Source: Jimgerdemannia flammicorona
Lineage: Eukaryota > Mucoromycota > Endogonomycetes > Endogonales > Endogonaceae
Direction of reading: 5' to 3'
Assembly: GCA_003990745.1 (NCBI GenBank)
Contig: RBNI01004387.1
Location: forward strand, 1 to 14,149
Length of the DNA: 14,149 nt
Under the pieces are notes generated by a model. The model had not been told where the DNA came from, searched no databases, and worked only from the letters and a program-made list of their open reading frames with translations. This document shows positions 1 to 8,386 of this stretch, in pieces; the stretch's first letter is position 1, and each line of letters opens with the position of its first letter. Both the position numbers and the translations under genes were made by a program.

Positions 1-316
1 CCCCCCCAGACTCTACACTCACACCCCCATGCTGGGGACCTCCCCCCCTTCCAAGGCTCGCCTTGCCCTTCCCCACAGCATCACCAGCCCTGGTTCCAGT
101 CGGCCATCCACCCCCCTTTACCTTATCAGCAAAGCTCATAGGGCCAGTCCCTCCTCCATTCCCACCTGACACCGGCCCTCCTCCAGCACCCTCACCGCCC
201 TTCAATCCTCCAAAGGCCCCCATCCCCAGGCCATAACCCCTCCCAACCTGCTGCCAGCCAAAGGCCCCAGGTCCACCCGACCCAGCACACCCATCAGAAC
301 TCTTGCTCGTAGACAT
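1..316 (-). CDS. Partial Gly-rich ORF, LINE ORF1 N-terminus-like
   Basis: An uninterrupted reading frame starts at an ATG (314-316) and runs off the left edge, giving 105 codons without a stop. The product begins MSTSKSSDG, is very rich in Gly and low in complexity, and carries a short MSFADKV stretch near residue 67. I do not recognise a domain. Disordered Gly/Ser-rich N-termini followed by a SFADKV/SYA-like segment are common in ORF1 proteins of fungal LINEs, and the ORF1 starts of the two LINEs elsewhere in this window are similarly disordered, so an ORF1 start of another LINE is my inference. The frame is also continuous with the degraded coding sequence upstream (317-455, then 6431-6540 once the LINE at 471-6430 is removed), so this ATG may be internal rather than the true start. 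It retains several CpGs and no stops, so it is less decayed than its surroundings. Confidence 0.4.
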   Translation of the reverse strand, partial: MSTSKSSDGCAGSGGPGAFGWQQVGRGYGLGMGAFGGLKGGEGAGGGPVSGGNGGGTGPMSFADKVKGGGWPTGTRAGDAVGKGKASLGRGGGPQHGGVSVESGG

Positions 317-470
317 GTTTATAGTATCTTTCCTCTACTTTGTGTCAAAAAACTATTGCCTGAAGTTTGTGTAATGTGAATTGTACCAGAGAAAGGGCTC
401 TGACAGTCCAGCCTCTCTTGCCTTATCAACCTCATATCCCTCCTCCTCTAGGAAAATTGCAAGAATCTCT
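317..470 (-). pseudogene. Degraded coding remnant D, left part
   Basis: Read on the minus strand, this stretch continues in frame from 6540-6431 across the LINE insertion and into the ORF at 316. Visible peptide pieces are FLEEEGYEVDKAREAG and FLWYNSHYTNFR, followed by two in-frame TAG stops. The EEEGYEVD piece resembles DDEGYDVDESRMADI in the C-terminal part of ORF1 of the LINE at 471-6430, which suggests D derives from a related LINE. Part of 317-420 could instead be the 5' UTR of a LINE whose ORF1 starts at 316. Positions 456-470 are the target-site duplication of the inserted LINE. Confidence 0.4.
456..470. repeat. Target-site duplication, 3' side of LINE A
   Basis: The 15-mer ATTGCAAGAATCTCT abuts the T-rich tail and recurs identically at 6431-6445, just beyond the LINE 5' end. 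Flanking bases differ on both sides, so the match is bounded. This is the expected signature of target-primed reverse transcription. Confidence 0.9.
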
Positions 471-505
471 TTTTTTTTTTATTTTTTATTTTTTATTTTT
501 TTATA
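471..505 (-). repeat. Poly(A) tail of LINE A with periodic T
   Basis: On the plus strand this is a T run broken by single A residues at 481, 488, 495 and 503, so the minus-strand tail is a tract of A with T every seven to eight bases (TAAAAAA-type units). It joins the target duplication directly. The other two tails in the window are plain homopolymers. Confidence 0.85.
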
Positions 506-519
506 GTCACTTGGACTCC

Positions 520-525
520 TTTATT
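520..525 (-). promoter_or_regulatory. Polyadenylation signal AATAAA, LINE A
   Basis: TTTATT on the plus strand reads AATAAA on the coding strand, about 15 nt before the tail, at normal spacing for a cleavage signal. Confidence 0.6.
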
Positions 526-640
526 ACAAACTATCTAATACAATAACAATGAACCACAAACCACTACTAATATCATATAATAAACATAAGTAGAGTCTTT
601 CAGCCAACTCCTTCCTTCTATCTTACCCCATGCTCACCTA
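526..640 (-). other. LINE A 3' UTR
   Basis: AT-rich stretch between the end of recognisable ORF2 coding sequence and the poly(A) signal. All frames are closed by stops and no structured RNA motif is apparent. The boundary with ORF2 is approximate because the last ORF2 codons are decayed. Confidence 0.5.
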
Positions 641-3600
641 ATACTAGGTACCCTTGACTCTACTGTATAATATCCTGCACCTTCTTTAAGGCCCCTGGTT
701 GATGTTACTTCCCCTGATACTACCACCCCTGAACCACTTCCTGGAGAAGCCACCTCCACCACTCCACCATCTCTCCAATCCCCATCCATGGATCCTGTTC
801 AAAAATCTACTGCCAATGCACCACCATCAAGACCCAGACCCCCAAAACTTGACCTAGGCCCCCCCATATATCGCCAATTTCCCCTACCAGCTGGTGCTTG
901 AACACCAGACTGGTTAGATCCTCTGCCCTTCACCTCTCTGAGCCCCAGTAGTCTTCCAAACTCTGCCAAAACCCTTCCACACCTGGGCAGGCCCCTAGAA
1001 TATGTTCCAGTATCTGAACCACCCCTCAATCCACCTCATTACACCACTCACAGTTTTGACAGCCATCTACCTCCATCCAGCCTGTCCAATAGCTCAGCAT
1101 CACATTATGCCTCAAGAATCACCACCAAACCACCCAGTACTTAGGTGGTACCATCTTGCATACCAATGCTCCCCAATTTTAAATTCAAACCCACTCCTAG
1201 TCTTCACCAATACCAGCTCTCTGCCAACCAGGTGGCCATCTCTCCAGGGGCCAGACCTGATCCACTCCATTGCCTCAATCAGAGAGTACTCCTTCAGACT
1301 GTGGCCACTAACGTGAAGGTCCCCCAATCACCACCATCTCTGCTCAGGGTTCTCACCCACCTCTATCTCTGGGCCTACCAACTCCATAGCCAGCCAGGCC
1401 TCTACAATACCCCACCAGAACCCCTTAAACCACAGTCTACCTATACTTCCAATCTGAAGCAAGCCCCATATATCCTTCCAAACCTCACTACAAGAGCAGA
1501 ACTGGACCTCCCAATTGTCCATGGCCAGCCTGCCCCAACCTTCCTCACCTAGTTCTAACATTCAGCACCCCCACCAACCTCAAAGTACCTTTAGTCAGCG
1601 CCTGAAATCCACCAGCCCCAGGCCTCCATCAGAAGTCCTCATCACCAAAGTCTCCCATCTAATCTGCAGATACCTCCCATATCATAACCACTCTTCCACA
1701 ATCTTCTTCAGCTGCTGCACCACCTACCCTGGAAAATCCAGATGATAATCCAAATACTACAGTTTGGGTAGCCAATACACATTGAAGACCACTATCCTGC
1801 CAACCAAGGAGAAGCTTCTCCCTGACCAATCTGTTAGTACACCTTCCAGCTACTGAATCAATCCACACCACCACTCCCTTAGCAGGACTGTTCCATATAC
1901 TGAGAACCAGATACCCAGATACCAAACAGCACTCCCCATGGCTACCAATTGTCCAAATTGTCTATGTCCTCCCATGCCAGCACCAAGTTCCATTGTCTCA
2001 CACTTGCCCCAATTCAACTTTGTCCCTGCCAGCCTCTCATACTATCCAACTCCCTCTTATAGGGCTTCTACATCCTCCTGACTACCCAACCCTACCATCA
2101 TGTCATCTGTAAAGGCATCCAACTTCCAGACCATATCTCCCATCCACAGTCCAGAGAGCCACCCCTTCAGCCACACTAGTAAAGGCTCTAGAGAAAGTAC
2201 ATAAAGAAGGGGGGAGAGAGGATCCCTCTGTGGTACCCCTTGCCCCAAGGCAAACTCTGGTCCACACTATCCATTCATCATTACTACTGCTCAGTATCCC
2301 CATACCAAGCCCATCAGTTGTTCTACCTCTACTACACCAAACCCTGCCCTCCTCAGAACAGCCTCCAGATAACTCTACTGCACTCTATCATAGGCCTTCT
2401 CTTGATCCCAAAAGACCATCTGGCCATCTACCTGCTGGCTCCTACAGCTCTCTAAGACATTCTGCACCCAGGCAGTACTATCTCTGATCTGCCTCCCCTT
2501 GACAAAGTCTTGCTGCTCTTCCCCAACTAGCACACCAATATACTGCTGCATCCTCCCTGCTAGAATCTTTGACACCAACTTTCTATCTACATTCAGCAGC
2601 ATGATTGGTCACCAATTATGCCACACTCATTGATCTCCCTTTTCCTTATATAGAAGAGAAACTAGCCCCAAGGAACCATTGCCAATCCAGCTACCCTCCT
2701 TCAGAACAGCATTGGCCATCTCCACCAACCAGTCCCCAAACTCAGTCTTGAACTCCTTCCAGAATTCCCAGGGCAACCCATCCTCCCCAGAAGTTGAACA
2801 TGTCTATGTCTTCCTCAGTACTTCCAATACTTCATCAAGAGACACCTCTCCCATGACTGTCTCCCCTATCTCAGATATCACTGTTACTGGCCAATTGGTC
2901 ACCATATTATTGTTATCCTCCCTAAGCCCAGTACCCTCAGCATGCTCTCTGCCATCCTGCCAAAGAGCTTGCCATTGGCTGGATACCTCCCCTAACATGT
3001 CTGCAATCCCAGAGACCTCTACTCCATCTTTGTACAATACTGAGACCCAACTATGTTGTACTCTCCTGGCCTTCAAGACACCAGACAGATATCTCATCAG
3101 CCTCTCTCCTTCTTCCAACCATCTAGTTCGCAGCCTAGCCAGTAGGCCATCTACTACCCTGGTCTCAGACACTCTTAAATCTGCCTACAGCTCTGCCACC
3201 TCTAATGCTAACTGGTGGCATACCTCTCCAGACAAGTTCCCCCATTCCAAAAGCTTCAATTGTCATCTCAACCCCTTCTCTACTCTCCTTTCCTTGTCCT
3301 TCTGTTTCTTTCCCGCTACTTCTCCAACATCACACCAGTAAGCACCAGCCAAATGTTTGAATTTACCCCACCATTCTGCTATCAACTGCCCTTTATTCCT
3401 CCATTGTATAACTTTCTGTCTCATAACTGTCACAAAATTGTCTCTCTCTTTCTTCCTCTTGAGTAAGGCCACATTGAGGTATCAGTGCCCTCCACCACTA
3501 CCTGCTGCTTAGAATCTACCACAAACCTCTACTCCCCAGTGATCAGACCAAGGGCACCAGTGCACCTCAGCAGTGTCCAGTACATTGCCCCAGCACTCCA

Positions 3601-4229
3601 CCACTAGCACCCAATCTATTTACATCCTAACCAGTATTGTCCCAACTAGATGCCACTGGGTGAAAGGTCCCAAATTATCCACCTGTCATTGATGAATACC
3701 ATCTACCAACTCCATATCACTCTCCACCTGAAGCCATTGAGAAAGTCCAGTAGATACTATGACTTCTGCTCCACCATCAGACCTATCCAGTGTTCGATCA
3801 TGCACTATATTGAATTCCCCCCCCAGAATGTCCAAAGCAACTACCTCCTGACCATCCTATGCCTACCATCTCTCAACCCATTGCTTTTGCTCTCTACTAA
3901 CTGCAGGGAGGTAAACTGAGCCAACTGTCAAACCATCATCTGCCCCTCCTTTTAGTCTTCCCCAGATCAGTCTGTCACCATAGATCTCTACCTCCACCAG
4001 CTCACCTTTGTCTATACCAACCAAGATGCCCACCTGCTTATTCCAACCTGCTCCACCATACTATTCTTTACTCCACATCTCATAGTCTGACTCACCATAA
4101 GCCCAAACATCCTGAAGAAACATAACATCATCTTCTGACTTTAAGCTATCTGAAAAGCTGCTGTCTTTTAACACCATCCCGCAGTCCATTGACATTGATC
4201 AATAAAATATGTAGATTGTTTATCATCAT
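640..4229 (-). pseudogene. LINE A ORF2: APE endonuclease-reverse transcriptase
   Basis: ORF2 nicks target DNA and copies the element RNA. It starts at ATG 4229 with NNLHILLINVNGLRD, the standard N-terminus of APE-type LINE endonucleases. After a frameshift near 4140 one frame holds to about 1110. It contains FLQDVW (near 4115), YLPA (near 3915), ILGGEFN (3829-3809) and PWSDHW (near 3545) of the endonuclease. RT motifs follow: LVSLLYKGKGDQ (near 2650), EEQQDFVKGRQIRD (near 2510), FWDQEKAYDRV (near 2390), GVPQRDPLSPLLYVL (near 2240) and AFTDDMM (near 2105). The thumb region has YLGIWF and a DGGLGL block near 1650. After a second shift a CxxC...H...C knuckle (C Q N C at 1061-1050, HILGAC near 1000) marks the C-terminus. 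Many stops, largely Trp, Arg or Gln codons changed by one transition, make it inactive. Its end near 640 is approximate. Confidence 0.85.
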
Positions 4230-4849
4230 TAAGGAAATTGTTTAAAGCTCAGCTGGGACTGCCACCACCTTCTCAGCCCTTCCTCTAACAATCTCTTGCT
4301 GATCCTTGCAAATTTCCCTTCAGATTCAATCACCATTTGTACTGCTGTAGAAAAAGTCCACTCTTTCTGTTGCCACCTTTCTGATGTCAGCCATTCTACT
4401 CTCATCAACATCATATCCTTCATCATCCAGAAGGGCAGCTACCATTGCCATCACCAGCTTAGGCCCCTGCATCACTATATTGAGAAATCCTTTTCATGCC
4501 TCCTGAGATCTATGAAACACATCTACTTCCTTGATACATATCTTCCTCTGCCAGCTCCTCAAGCACTGCCTAATACCAGCTCTCCACTGTCATCACTAGG
4601 AGCCCAGGAGTTGAAGGCCTGGGGGTCCTACTCAGCTCTTGCAGTTGCTCCCTATCTGCTGATATATCAGAAGTCACGTCTACCAACTTATCCTCCTCCA
4701 CAACTTTCCCCAAATGAATTACCTCACCAGCTTCTGGGCACTCCCAATGAACATTCACCACTCCAGCCATATGGGTGTCCTCCACCTGAGTCTCCAGCAC
4801 CACTTCAACATCAACCTCAAAGCCTCCTTCATCAACCTCCTCCCTATCT

Positions 4850-4868
4850 GCCCACTATCCTCTCATCA
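4850..4868. repeat. Target-site duplication, 5' side of U6 copy
   Basis: GCCCACTATCCTCTCATCA immediately precedes the first base of the U6 copy. It matches 4990-5008 at 17 of 19 positions. Read on the ORF1 strand, both copies encode the same short peptide context (L-V/M-R-G-K/stop-W), as expected for a duplicated piece of ORF1. Confidence 0.85.
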
Positions 4869-4869
4869 A

Positions 4870-4989
4870 GTCCTTCGGGACTGCTGACACTTGAAAAAAT
4901 TGGAATGATACAGAGAAGATTAGCATGGCCCCTGCACAAGGATGACACTATCTTTCTGAGTAGATAGCCCTATATGGGCAAGTTTTTTT
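4870..4989 (+). ncRNA. U6: U6 spliceosomal snRNA retrocopy
   Basis: U6 is the catalytic snRNA of the spliceosome. The copy opens with the 5' stem-loop GTCC-TTCG-GGAC (4870-4881). The near-invariant core follows: ATACAGAGA (4909-4917, the 5' splice-site pairing box), AGATTAGCATGGCC (U2/U6 helix I and AGC triad) and CCCTGCACAAGGATGACAC (internal stem-loop). The 3' part is not the usual one I know: it can form two hairpins (TATCT/AGATA at 4949-4966; GCCC-TATAT-GGGC at 4967-4979) and ends in seven T (4983-4989), a Pol III terminator. Two core differences from the common sequence, AACGAT to AATGAT and TGCGCA to TGCACA, are CpG transitions, although the latter is also a natural variant in some fungi. 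It has 19-bp flanking repeats, no poly(A) tail and no upstream TATA box. It is antisense inside ORF1, so I call it a retropseudogene. Confidence 0.92.
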
Positions 4990-5008
4990 GCCCACTTTCC
5001 TCTCACCA
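4990..5008. repeat. Target-site duplication, 3' side of U6 copy
   Basis: GCCCACTTTCCTCTCACCA directly follows the T7 tract. It differs from the left copy (4850-4868) at two positions, one transversion and one transition. On the minus strand it encodes VRGKW of ORF1. Confidence 0.85.
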
Positions 5009-6254
5009 GCACATGTGTCAAGTTCTCTACACCACCTAGCTGAGAGAAGGACACCTCCACTGCCTCTACTCCTTCCATCTGATTCTTGGCTGCCTCTACT
5101 CTTGCCTCCTCTTCCACTGCTACCCCTTGAAGAGCTGCCTGCAGATGCTTCCAGTTCTCTTTCCTCCATCTCTTCTGCTTACCATCTGCCTGGATCCAGA
5201 CCCAATCCTTGGCATACTCCTCCCACTTCCTCTTTCACAGCTCCTTGGCAGCCTCTCTCTCCTCCAGAGCAATTTCCAACTCTTCCTCCTCCTGTTCTGC
5301 TCTCTTCCTCCTCCACATCTTATACTCTTGCCCCCCAATTCTAATCCCTTCAGGCCAATTACAGCCCAGCCCAGTCACCTCCTTGCCTTCCAGTCACAGC
5401 ATCACCTCACAGTTGCCATTTCTCAACTTGGTGTACTCCCAGAACATGAACCCAAAGTCCACTATCTCACCATATCTACCCAGAGCCTCTACCACCATCT
5501 CCTTGATCTCCTGTCTGCCCAGAGTTGGCAATCCTTCCACTATCAGCTGAATAGCATATAGATCCCATCTCAGACACCTCACCATCCCAATCCAGACACC
5601 CTTGACCATCATCCCTTTCTCCAGTGCCTTCACCATTGCATCCTCCTCTACAAATCTAATCTCCACAGCCTCTGCCGAAGAGATGAACTTCAGAGATTCT
5701 GCCTCAGCCACTTCCTCCCCCACCAGTCTCAGAACCTCTCTTGCTGACATCGCCAATCCCAGGAAGTTTGCCAAGATCACCCACGTCGATACTGATTTGT
5801 GAAAGAAGGGCCTCACTACCAACTCGCCTGTCTCAGCTACCAGTATCACCTTTCTCTTGGTCTCTGAAACACCTATAGTCATCCCACCAGACACAGCTGC
5901 ACCACCAGTAGTCCTCTCCCTAGCTACCTATCCAGCCACAGAAGAACCAGTCCTCAGCATCACACCACTAGACCCCTGTCTCCTGCCAGCCATCTGACCC
6001 ATCACCTGACTCATCACCTGACCCCTCTCTCTGTCAACACTATGTCCCCCCTGTCCCACCCCCATGGGCCTAGCAGCAGCCCTTCTATTCCCAACCACTG
6101 TGCACTAGGCCTCAATTCCACTAGTCCTCCCCTGCCTACCAGCCCCTCCTGCAGCTACACCAGCCTCTGCAGCAGCTGCAAAGCTCTTGGGAATACCTAG
6201 ACCAGGCCTTCTCCTCTCCAGATACTCAGAGCTAGAGGAATCTTGACTAGCCAT

Positions 6255-6430
6255 ATTGCCAAAACTTGATGGTTTTCCTTGAAACTTATTGTACCTTGTA
6301 GGTAGACTCTCACTGCATAATATACACCAGTATGTTTGAAATAAAAATTGAAAATGTGTTGTCTTTCACCAAAAGATACCTGTGTGGCTTAGCTCACTCT
6401 AAGTAGTTTGAGCAAAAGAAGTCCCAACCC
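6255..6430 (-). promoter_or_regulatory. LINE A 5' UTR
   Basis: This region lies between the upstream target duplication and the ORF1 ATG. It aligns along its whole length with 13720-13895 of the second LINE, sharing blocks such as TGTGGCTTAGCT (plus strand) and ACCAGTAT. Conservation in two diverged copies with the same endpoint indicates a real 5' end. LINE internal promoters usually sit here; no recognisable box can be named. Confidence 0.6.
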
Positions 6431-6445
6431 ATTGCAAGAATCTCT
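6431..6445. repeat. Target-site duplication, 5' side of LINE A
   Basis: Identical 15-mer to 456-470. Together they define the element ends at 471 and 6430. Confidence 0.9.
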
Positions 6446-6540
6446 GCCTTCAGTGCCTCCACTACCCCATCTCCTCATAGGATCTATGCCCAATGCTCCT
6501 CCAGTATCACATATAGGTCCACTTCTCCCAACTCCTCAGC
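6431..6540 (-). pseudogene. Degraded coding remnant D, right part
   Basis: This is the upstream portion (in coding sense) of the sequence that received LINE A. Minus-strand reading gives AEELGEVDLYVILEEHWA, then VVEALKAEILA, joining in frame to IFLEEEGYEVD at 455 when LINE A and one duplication are removed. A TAG and a TGA interrupt it. The piece resembles VLEELAEEDMY near 4555 in LINE A ORF1. It is cut on its right by the poly(A) tail of element C. Confidence 0.45.
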
Positions 6541-6556
6541 TTTTTTTTTTTTTTTT
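6541..6556 (-). repeat. Poly(A) tail of element C
   Basis: Sixteen consecutive T on the plus strand, preceded by unrelated coding-like DNA (D) and followed by an AT-rich 3' UTR. Confidence 0.75.
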
Positions 6557-6565
6557 CTACACTCA

Positions 6566-6571
6566 TTTATT
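6566..6571 (-). promoter_or_regulatory. Polyadenylation signal AATAAA, element C
   Basis: TTTATT on the plus strand is AATAAA on the transcribed strand, nine bases before the poly(A) tail. Confidence 0.6.
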
Positions 6572-7680
6572 CTGAACACAGTTACATAGCAAACAGTGGG
6601 AAAACATCCCCCAGATTACCTGACAAGAAAGTAAGTGAGGTCAGGCTCTGAAAAGAGTAGCCTTGGGCTACCTGACACCTAATCTTGACAAAGCCAAGAT
6701 GGCTGGGGCCTGGTTCTCTCTGCCCTGAGCTGCTCCCACCCCCCCCTCCCTACCAATAACAATGCCCCACCTAGGCCACAACCAGCCCCCTCATATAAAT
6801 AATATATACAATATAGAGAAATTAAATGGCATGCAGGCCTGATAAATCCCCAACCATGAGTTACTCCACCCCATCTTGGCTGCCCAGTGCCAGCCTACAT
6901 ACTTAATGAATAGATCTGCTATCTGACCACTGCTCTCTCTGCCCAACTCTGAGTTAGAAGTCACCGTCTGGTTTGTGACAGCAGCATCTCAAGTGACACT
7001 ACTATTATACCTGGTCTTACCCCAAAGGGCTACTAGACATGACCCCAGCACCTTGAGTATCCCTGTAGCATACATTCAGCCTACCAGCTCCTCTCTCCCC
7101 AAAGCAGTGAAGTAGTCACCCTGCTGATCTCCCTGCTGATCATCACACCATCCCCAGTCAATCATCTGGCCCGATTGTCACAGCCATCTTGAATCACACT
7201 ATCCTACATCTACCAATCACTAGTCGCCATCACTACATGCATCAAGATCATCTCATCCACCTTGATCAATCATCAGCTGCACCTTCTGAAATTCTCTGAG
7301 CCCCTTCCAAAATCACCCGGTACACCTCTACATCTTGAGGATACAGCGAGAGTCCCCCTCTGAGTGAAAGAAAGCCTAAGGGCCTGACCTACATCCCCCA
7401 GTCCACCAGAGCATGTGAGTGAATCAGATGCTCACCATAAAGCTGCCCATGTCACCAGATATAAGACTCCACATCTCCTTGAGATCTTACCAGTAGCTCC
7501 CAGAGTCTGCATTACACCGTCTGGCCCATGAAATGATGACACTCTTGAATTCTTGAAAACTGTAGCCTTGAGATTGGGGCAACTCGATACCATTAGACTC
7601 CTCTTCTCTTGCCACTTCTGGCACACCCAACCTCAGAGCACTGATGACCCCCCTTCCCCTGCACCATAGGGATCCAATTT

Positions 7681-7923
7681 CTACCTAGACCTTTTGACCA
7701 GTATGGTTCGAGAGAAAGAAGGCCCTCTCAACTTCTCAGCTACTAAGTTATCCATCATCTTGCTCATCCACAGCAGGTTCCCCACCTTCTTCCCTCCTGG
7801 TATCCCCAGCCTCCCTGCATTGAGTATCATGGTGTCTACTCCTATACTGGTGATCTCATCCCATCCCTCCTCTGGGATATCCACCAACTCATCCTCACCA
7901 GCTACCTCACCAACTACTACCAT
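7681..7923 (-). pseudogene. Unrecognised ORF fragment in element C
   Basis: An 80-codon open stretch begins at an ATG and reads MVVVGEVAGEDELVDIPEEG, with an acidic first half and a basic C-terminal end (ILVKRSR). I do not recognise the family. GEDELVDI loosely resembles EEDKLVDV in the LINE A ORF1 C-terminal region (near 4690), which hints at an ORF1-like origin but is too short to rely on. The frame remains open for a few codons upstream of the ATG up to the putative LTR junction, so the true N-terminus may have been removed. Downstream, the same strand shows only stop-rich sequence. Confidence 0.3.
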
Positions 7924-8197
7924 CCAATCACCATTTGTATAATAACTCTCACTTCTACCCCTCTCTTATCCTTTGGATAATTAGAGAAGTGGACTATTAC
8001 TTAGGGACTTAGTATACAATGTGTACCAAGAAGCCTCCAGTTGAGGAAGCACTCACTTAAAGTAATTATAGTGGCAGTGCCTTCTGTTTCAAAGGTCTTT
8101 CTCTTGTGCCCTATTTCAAGGATCTTGTTCTTTGCTGTGCACAGACTGAATTCACCTTGGAATTCAGATTCAATGGGTTTACTTAAGTCTTTGGGGG

Positions 8198-8205
8198 TTT
8201 ATATA
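8198..8205 (-). promoter_or_regulatory. TATA-like box in LTR (inner)
   Basis: TATATAAA on the element strand, followed by a C-rich stretch. It is one of two candidate core promoters in the LTR. Confidence 0.3.
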
Positions 8206-8378
8206 CTAGTCTCAGTTCTGGCAGAAGTTAGCTAGGCATCTGGAGTTTAGTCAGAAACACTAGAGTCACTTAGATGTCATTACTAAGACTCAGGGGAATG
8301 TGTGTATGTGGGGGGGGACTTGATTCTTGTATCAAGGACTGAACTAAAACTGCTTTATTTTGGATGGAAGCTGGGGGG

Positions 8379-8386
8379 TATTTATA
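8379..8386 (-). promoter_or_regulatory. TATA box candidate in LTR
   Basis: TATAAATA followed by CCCCCC on the element strand, roughly 350 bases into the LTR, a usual distance for the U3/R boundary. An AATAAA (8359-8354) lies about 20 bases further on. Confidence 0.4.

Larger units (their letters stand above)
4242..6254 (-). pseudogene. LINE A ORF1: RNA-binding protein, split by U6
   Basis: ORF1 proteins bind LINE RNA and chaperone reverse transcription. The start at 6254 (MASQDSSSSEYLERRRPG) matches the start of the second LINE at 13719. A disordered Gly/Arg/Gln-rich region of about 120 residues is followed by a conserved block around VVRPFFHKSVSTW (near 5810) and an RRM-like region ending GRYGEIVDFGFMFWE (near 5440). 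A charged coiled coil rich in EE, RK and KRKWEE follows (5340-5080). The same frame continues to the U6 copy at about 4990; skipping U6 plus one duplication (140 bp) joins LVRGKW to ADREEVDEGG with no break. A further shift near 4520 leads to a C-terminal segment with DDEGYDVDES and a TAA at 4244-4242. In-frame stops include TGA where Arg CGA is expected (5394, and in the coiled coil) and TAG where the paralogue has Trp (near 6107). Confidence 0.8.
471..6430 (-). mobile_element. Full-length LINE (non-LTR retrotransposon) A
   Basis: The element is bounded by perfect 15-bp direct repeats (456-470 and 6431-6445). On the minus strand it has, in order, a 5' UTR (6430-6255), ORF1 (6254-4242), ORF2 (4229 to about 640), a 3' UTR with AATAAA (525-520) and a poly(A) tail with regular T interruptions (505-471). 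It is about 5.96 kb including a 140-bp U6 insertion in ORF1. The organisation (ORF1 with RRM-like fold and coiled coil; ORF2 with APE endonuclease, RT and CCHC-like knuckle) fits the L1/Tx1 or Tad1 group of fungal LINEs; I cannot assign the clade firmly. Numerous stops make it non-autonomous. It landed within older degraded coding DNA (D). A second copy of its 5' end lies at 13172-13895. Confidence 0.9.
6541..7935 (-). mobile_element. Poly(A)-ended retrocopy or LINE 3' fragment C
   Basis: A 16-nt T run (6541-6556) on the plus strand is the poly(A) tail of a minus-strand insertion, with AATAAA at 6571-6566. The body (6557-7935) is pyrimidine-rich on the plus strand like the other LINEs, but I could not recognise endonuclease or RT motifs, and its 3' UTR is not obviously that of LINE A. 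Apart from the ORF at 7681-7923, the region 6557-7680 is closed by many stops and holds only short peptide scraps. The right boundary is where the putative LTR begins, so the original 5' end is lost and no duplication can be matched. It could be a diverged LINE 3' end or a processed copy of a cellular mRNA. Confidence 0.55.

Noticed and set aside
2679..3341. Long plus-strand open frame (220 codons)
   Set aside because: It lies opposite recognised LINE ORF2 sequence and has Ser/Pro/Leu-rich composition from an antisense G-rich frame.
4296..4967. Plus-strand open frame (223 codons)
   Set aside because: It is antisense to LINE ORF1 and runs into the U6 copy, so it is a by-product.
4327..7938. 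Shared 15-mer CAATCACCATTTGTA at 4327 and about 7925
   Set aside because: Flanking sequences and reading frames do not align, so I treat it as chance or too short to interpret.
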